DNA of 64,000 nucleotides. Source: Thermasporomyces sp040195635 (lineage in GTDB: Bacteria > Actinomycetota > Actinomycetes > Propionibacteriales > Actinopolymorphaceae). The translations under genes and the position numbers were made by a program. The stretch covers positions 124,001 to 188,000 of the forward strand of contig NZ_JBEFTX010000011.1 of the NCBI RefSeq assembly GCF_040195635.1. The letters run 5' to 3'. Shown piece by piece: positions 63,068 to 64,000 of this stretch (within the stretch, counting starts at the first letter, position 1; each line of letters opens with the position of its first letter). The notes beneath the pieces are model-generated. The model searched no databases, was not told where the DNA came from, and saw nothing but the letters and a program-made list of their open reading frames with translations.

Positions 63068-63978
63068 TGCTCGCCTCCGCTGTGTTCCAGGTGCCCCGGC
63101 ACGTCCGTCTCCAGGTCCGGGTGATCGGAACGCCGATCGGACGGCTGGTCAGAGGGCTGGTCGGAACGCCGATCGGACGGCTGGTCAGAGGGCTGGTCGG
63201 AGCGCAGGCCAGAAGGCCGATCGGACGGCTGGTCAGAGGGCTGGTCGGACGGCTGGTCGGAGCGCTGGCCAGAAGGCTGGTCGGAAGGTCGGTCAGAGCG
63301 CTGGTCGGCATCGAGGACGTTCTCACGGACGATGTGTTCGACCCGGATGTCAGCCGCACCGGGTTCGATGCGTACCGCGTGAACGGCGCCGACGACCATC
63401 AAGTCCTTGATGCGCACGTGGCGGGACTCCCCCGACAGGCAGAGCGCGTCGCCGTCCTTCACGATCACGGGGTACCGGTTCGGGTCGGCCCGACTGGTGC
63501 GGGCATAGACCTCCCCACCCTCCCACCACGCCGCTTCGTCGACCGATGCCGGCGGCCTGCGCGGATAACCGGTGAGGGCGATGCCGCCGATCTTGACGAA
63601 CCCGACGTCGGGGTCACCCGTCAGCCGGATCTTGCGCGGCCACGGCATTGACCAGGTACGTGAGCCGCCCTCGCTTTCGTGGCGACGCTTCCACCCGCCG
63701 TGCACCATGTGGTCGGTCGTCAACACCGCCGGCGAGAGGGTGTTGGTGTAGACGTTGCGGCGGATCACGATCGGCCGGTCGGGCTTGCCTGCGAGGGTGA
63801 CGCAGCGCGTCCCGGTGCCGGTGTAGGTCAACCTGTCGCCGTAGCCGGTCAGCAGGATCTCGGCACCGGGTTCGGCGCGGCGGACCGCTTCCCCGAAAGT
63901 CGCGAGCGGCTCCTCCGGCGTCCGCCCGACCGCCGCGTCGTCGCCGATCCGGGCATCGACATAGAACGTGAGCGGCAT
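63064..63978 (-). CDS. Parallel beta-helix protein with RSDQPSDQ tail
   Basis: 304 residues. MPLTFYVDARIGDDAAVGRTPEEPLATFGEAVRRAEPGAEILLTG is the usual start of right-handed beta-helix (pectate-lyase-like or DUF1565) proteins, and helix coils follow (DGDALCLSGESRHVRIKDLMVVGAVHAVRIEPGAADIRVEHI). The last 70 residues are a repeat of QRSDQPSDQPSDRPSG type with no homology to the fold. It couples to the O-antigen ligase. No signal peptide is seen at this start; part of the protein could lie upstream of 63978, where only 22 bases remain in the window. Confidence 0.7.
   Translation of the reverse strand: MPLTFYVDARIGDDAAVGRTPEEPLATFGEAVRRAEPGAEILLTGYGDRLTYTGTGTRCVTLAGKPDRPIVIRRNVYTNTLSPAVLTTDHMVHGGWKRRHESEGGSRTWSMPWPRKIRLTGDPDVGFVKIGGIALTGYPRRPPASVDEAAWWEGGEVYARTSRADPNRYPVIVKDGDALCLSGESRHVRIKDLMVVGAVHAVRIEPGAADIRVEHIVRENVLDADQRSDRPSDQPSGQRSDQPSDQPSDQPSDRPSGLRSDQPSDQPSDRRSDQPSDQPSDRRSDHPDLETDVPGHLEHSGGEQ
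63126..63310 (-). repeat. 12/24-bp repeats encoding the RSDQPSDQ tail
   Basis: GGCTGGTCAGAG and GGCTGGTCGGAG/C variants alternate with CGCCGATCGGAC over about 185 bases, giving an in-frame array of tetrapeptides (PSDQ, RSDQ, PSDR). Near-identical blocks recur at 24 bp and longer spacings, which fits recent expansion. Confidence 0.88.
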
Positions 63979-64000
63979 CCGGGCGCTGGCCGGCGGGAGG

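Overview
The window is GC-rich DNA (by eye around 70% GC) with actinobacterial signatures: GTG starts, ATGA/GTGA stop-start couplings, a CGAAC-N4-GTTCG LexA box, an ImuA'-ImuB-DnaE2 mutasome, a DUF3159 protein, and a complete type VII (ESX) secretion locus with WXG100 proteins. The genus cannot be read from the sequence. A Propionibacteriales-like actinomycete such as an Actinopolymorpha relative is only a guess. No rRNA, tRNA or CRISPR was recognised.

Layout. 1-2.2 kb: the end of a glycine betaine importer (proV-proW, with proW running off the left edge). 2.5-6.3 kb: a heterodimeric ABC exporter with one degenerate ATP site. 6.6-11.4 kb: a Gln/Gly-rich membrane protein, a histidinol-phosphate/aromatic aminotransferase, a DUF3159 protein and a PadR regulator with unusual His/Arg and Gly tails. 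11.7-12.9 kb: an IS30 element. 13-18.6 kb: fructosamine kinase, a Tat-exported beta-propeller, larC-larB (nickel-pincer cofactor) and galE. 19-22 kb: a GNAT and a UvrA2-type ABC ATPase. 22-27 kb: a VOC protein, a twice-frameshifted GNAT, and a probable arsR-AHSA1-SnoaL-serine hydrolase-MBL operon. 27-33.7 kb: the SOS-controlled imuA'-imuB-dnaE2 mutasome. 33.8-42.5 kb: lipB, a probable T7SS-associated protein, HAD hydrolases (one broken), a PTH2-type hydrolase, a PIG-L deacetylase, an atypical radical SAM protein with an unknown partner, a DCC1 protein and an RsbW-like kinase.

42.8-61.3 kb is a type VII secretion locus: mycP, eccC (all three ATPase domains in one chain), eccD, an accessory protein, eccE, eccB and two WXG100 genes closed by a strong terminator. 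Downstream lie a MarR-GNAT fusion, a zinc-ribbon membrane protein, an AAA ATPase, a protein with two YbaB-like domains, an EspC-like small protein and a longer WXG-motif protein. There is no eccA, PE/PPE or espG, so it resembles the simple ancestral actinobacterial ESX layout. 61.6-64 kb: an O-antigen-ligase-type membrane protein coupled to a beta-helix protein.

Two themes run across the window. Short tandem repeats of 12-30 bp are frequent, and several are in frame inside otherwise conserved genes (dnaE2, the MarR-GNAT, the beta-helix protein). Several promoters appear to give leaderless transcripts (fructosamine kinase, arsR, imuA', perhaps mycP). Candidate novelties are the island downstream of the esx genes, a TAGAT-rich motif shared by two sites in it, the CX2CX2C radical SAM pair, and the repeat-expanded DnaE2.
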